Source: Hyphomicrobiales bacterium
GTDB lineage: Bacteria; Pseudomonadota; Alphaproteobacteria; Rhizobiales; GCA-2746425
Assembly: GCA_002746425.1 (NCBI GenBank)
Contig: NVXB01000060.1
Span: 5,327-12,595, forward strand
DNA: 7,269 bases
Direction: 5' to 3'
Shown: positions 5,470 through 7,269 of the stretch, in pieces
Layout of the letters: every line of letters starts with the position of its first letter
Position numbering within the stretch: the stretch's first letter is position 1
Made by a program: the position numbers and the translations under genes
The notes under the pieces: model-generated
Told to the model about the DNA's origin: nothing
The model's input: the letters and a program-made list of their open reading frames with translations, nothing else
The model's database searches: none

Positions 5470-5802
5470 TATGGCAAACGGTGTCCATGGATTGCCAGAG
5501 GCTTTGCAAGGAGGGCTGGGCATGTTCGGGGCGGCCGCGTAGTTTGATGAGCAGGCCAACATCCTCGGCGAACATTGAAAACAGGTAACGCATCAGAAAA
5601 CTGTGACGGTCTGGCTGTCATGGCCTTGGCCTTGCCGCACGAAGCCTGCGTAAAGTTCAATGACATCACCAACGTCTACGATCATAGGAAATGTCGGCCA
5701 GCCGTCCTCTTTGGCAGCTGTACGGCACCTTTTTGGATTAACGGGTTTCCTGCCAGTTTCATTGGGTAGAGGACCACATGGCAGAAGTTCAAATTCCGCC
5801 AT
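5470..5802 (-). pseudogene. Decayed N-terminal remnant of a large Eco57I-like / type IIL DNA methylase-type protein
   Basis: On the minus strand a gene begins at ATG 5802 with MAEFELLP, 33 nt after the lysS stop. It runs to TGA at 5595-5593, including FPMIVDVGDVIELYAGF and ending DSQTVTVF. The next frame continues at once with MRYLFSMFAEDVGLL (5593 onward) and later SLQSLWQSMDT, until resemblance fades near 5470. From memory, long alphaproteobacterial methylase proteins of this kind carry IVDVGDxIELYAxFxRQGK near the start, and FLMRxLFTMFAEDVGLL followed by a LWxTMDTG segment further in. The two pieces join as F-(L)-MR if one base is restored at the TGATG, so a 1-nt deletion is likely. The usual 60-80 residues between the ELYA and FLMR segments also seem missing, and the methylase domain is absent altogether. 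The product would be non-functional. The family assignment is from pattern memory, not a search. Confidence 0.55.
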
Positions 5803-5835
5803 GCCAAATAGCCCTGTTGATCTTCGCTCCCCAAC

Positions 5836-7269
5836 CTAATCAGCTAAATCGCCAGCCAAGGCTTTGTCGATGAGGTCTGCCGTTTCAGCAAGGCCATAGA
5901 GCGCTGCAAAGGAGCCGAAGCGTGGCCCCTGGTTCTGTCCCAGCAGCACTTGATATAGGGCCTGGAACCAACCGCGCAGTGGTTCAAACTCGTGCTCTTT
6001 GCCAATTGCATAAACCTCGGTTTGTACGTCATCGCCAGAGGTATCGGCTGGAAGCGCCAAAAGCCTGGTGCGCAAATCTTCCATCGCAGCGCGTTCCTGA
6101 TCTGAAGGCGCGCGGAAGGTTTTTGTTGGTTTGACGAAATCCTCAAAATAGCGAATGGCATAGCCAACCATCTCGCCAAGTTTTGGATGAGTTTTCTCAC
6201 TAACGCCCGGCGCATAGCGCGAGATAAAGCCCCACAGCACATCTTTGTGCGCGGCGTTGGACGCGCTCACAAGGTTGAGCAGCATGGCAAATGAGATCGG
6301 CATATCTGCAACTGGCGGATTGCCATTGTGGATGTGCCAAACCGGGTTGGTAAGCCGCTGCTTTGCGTCCTGCTGCTCATAGGCGGTCAAATGTTGAAAA
6401 TACTCATCAACGTTTTTGGGTATCACATGGAAATGCAGCTGCTTTGCCGTTTTGGGCTTCACATACATGTACTGCGTCAGGCTTTCGGGGGATGCATAGC
6501 TGAGCCAATCATCGACACTAAGTCCGTTGCCTTTTGACTTTGATATTTTTTGTCCTTGCTCGTCCAAAAACAGCTCGTAATTAAAACCTTCTGGCGGGCG
6601 GGCGCCCAAGGCACGGCAGATTCTGCTGGAGAGCTGAACGGAATCGATCAAATCTTTTCCGGCCATCTCATAGTCAACATCCAGCGCCAACCAGCGCATG
6701 GCCCAATCGGCTTTCCACTGGCATTTCACCGCGCCGCCGGTAACAGGCGTTTCAATCAGCTTGCCGGTTTCGGGGTCTTTATAGACGATGGTGCCGGCAT
6801 CCAGTTTGCGCTCAACGGAGGGCACCTGAAGGACAATGCCGGTTCTGGGGCAAATGGGCAAAAACGGCGAATAGGTTTCGCGGCGCTCTGGCCCAAGCGT
6901 TGGCAATATGATGGCCAAAATATCATCATAGACCTCAAGCATTTTCAGCAAGGCCTGATCAAACACACCGCTTTTGTAATATTCGGTGGAGCTGGCAAAT
7001 TCATACTCAAAGCCAAAACTATCCAGAAAGGCGCGCAGGCGTGCGTTGTTGGCGGCCGCGAACGAGCTGTGCCCGCTGCCAAAGGGGTCTGGCACTTGTG
7101 TCAGTGGCTTGCCGAGATAGGCGGCCATCATCTCGCGGTCCGGCACATTTTCCGGGACTTTGCGAAAGCCATCCATGTCATCAGAAAAAGACAGCAACCG
7201 GGTTGGTATCTTGTCCTCGGTCAAAACCCGAAACGCGGTGCGCACCATGCTGGTGCGGGCCACCTCGCC
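5836..7269 (-). CDS. lysS: Lysyl-tRNA synthetase, class I (LysK type), 5' end outside window
   Basis: This enzyme charges tRNA-Lys with lysine, using ATP, in the cytoplasm. It is the class I form typical of archaea, spirochaetes and most Alphaproteobacteria, unrelated in fold to the class II LysRS of E. coli. The frame is still open at the right edge, where GEVARTSMVRTAFRVL is the segment that normally follows the HIGH signature. The HIGH motif and about 50 N-terminal residues therefore lie beyond the window; 477 residues plus stop are present. The second class I signature is KISKSKGNG (KISKS coded at 6549-6535). Between them are SFAAANNARLRAFLDSFGFE, and KADWAMRWLALDVDYEMAGKD (split as KADWAMRWLALDV and DYEMAGKD), typical of the catalytic domain. 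The C-terminal third is the helical anticodon-binding region. The GTG at 7263 is internal, not a start. The gene looks intact and is the nearest stable host landmark to the R-M insertion. Confidence 0.93.
   Translation of the reverse strand, partial: GEVARTSMVRTAFRVLTEDKIPTRLLSFSDDMDGFRKVPENVPDREMMAAYLGKPLTQVPDPFGSGHSSFAAANNARLRAFLDSFGFEYEFASSTEYYKSGVFDQALLKMLEVYDDILAIILPTLGPERRETYSPFLPICPRTGIVLQVPSVERKLDAGTIVYKDPETGKLIETPVTGGAVKCQWKADWAMRWLALDVDYEMAGKDLIDSVQLSSRICRALGARPPEGFNYELFLDEQGQKISKSKGNGLSVDDWLSYASPESLTQYMYVKPKTAKQLHFHVIPKNVDEYFQHLTAYEQQDAKQRLTNPVWHIHNGNPPVADMPISFAMLLNLVSASNAAHKDVLWGFISRYAPGVSEKTHPKLGEMVGYAIRYFEDFVKPTKTFRAPSDQERAAMEDLRTRLLALPADTSGDDVQTEVYAIGKEHEFEPLRGWFQALYQVLLGQNQGPRFGSFAALYGLAETADLIDKALAGDLAD

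Noticed and set aside
5248..5470. tRNA gene or IS end beside the cassette as an integration site
   Set aside because: No cloverleaf with a T-arm GTTCRA-type segment and no terminal inverted repeats could be found by eye.
5575..5769. Plus-strand open frame of 64 codons after the R-M cassette
   Set aside because: It is antisense to the methylase-like remnant, which explains its openness; there is no ribosome site or motif.

Overview
The window looks like a piece of an alphaproteobacterial chromosome. Four things point that way: a DmdC-type acyl-CoA dehydrogenase, an S24 (LexA-like) helix-turn-helix regulator of a type common in Hyphomicrobiales and relatives, a class I (LysK-type) lysyl-tRNA synthetase, and the general codon use. 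The genus cannot be named from this sequence alone. The order, left to right, is: 3' end of an acyl-CoA dehydrogenase gene (+), a 285-base spacer with a likely promoter and tandem 9-bp repeats, the S24 regulator (+), a secreted SNase-like protein (+), a short orphan coding remnant (-), a two-gene restriction-modification (R-M) cassette (+), a decayed gene remnant (-), and most of lysS (-).

The accessory part is roughly 3.05-5.46 kb. It holds a C5-cytosine DNA methyltransferase followed after 4 nt by a GIY-YIG restriction endonuclease of the Eco29kI family. Together they form a type II R-M system, predicted by family to act on CCGCGG. These genes are visibly more AT-rich than the flanking housekeeping genes, and the methyltransferase is read from an unusual leader.

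The cassette sits between remnants of other minus-strand genes. On the lysS side, 5802 down to about 5470 encodes, in two frames joined by an apparent 1-nt frameshift, pieces resembling the N-terminal region of long Eco57I-like/type IIL methylase proteins. On the other side, 3042-2941 is a 33-codon coding-like tail ending in a stop. I read this as a defence-gene slot next to lysS in which an older R-M-type gene decayed and a new R-M cassette arrived.

The host genes are ordinary in function. The acyl-CoA dehydrogenase serves acyl-CoA (or methylthiopropionyl-CoA) oxidation. The S24 regulator keeps its Ser/Lys dyad and an Ala-Gly bond. It is probably co-transcribed with a signal-peptide-bearing SNase-fold protein whose nuclease residues look lost. 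lysS charges tRNA-Lys. No tRNA, rRNA, CRISPR array or intact insertion sequence was seen. The R-M family is known; the less-described parts are its placement inside a decayed methylase locus, the leader of the methyltransferase, and the N-terminal extension of the endonuclease.
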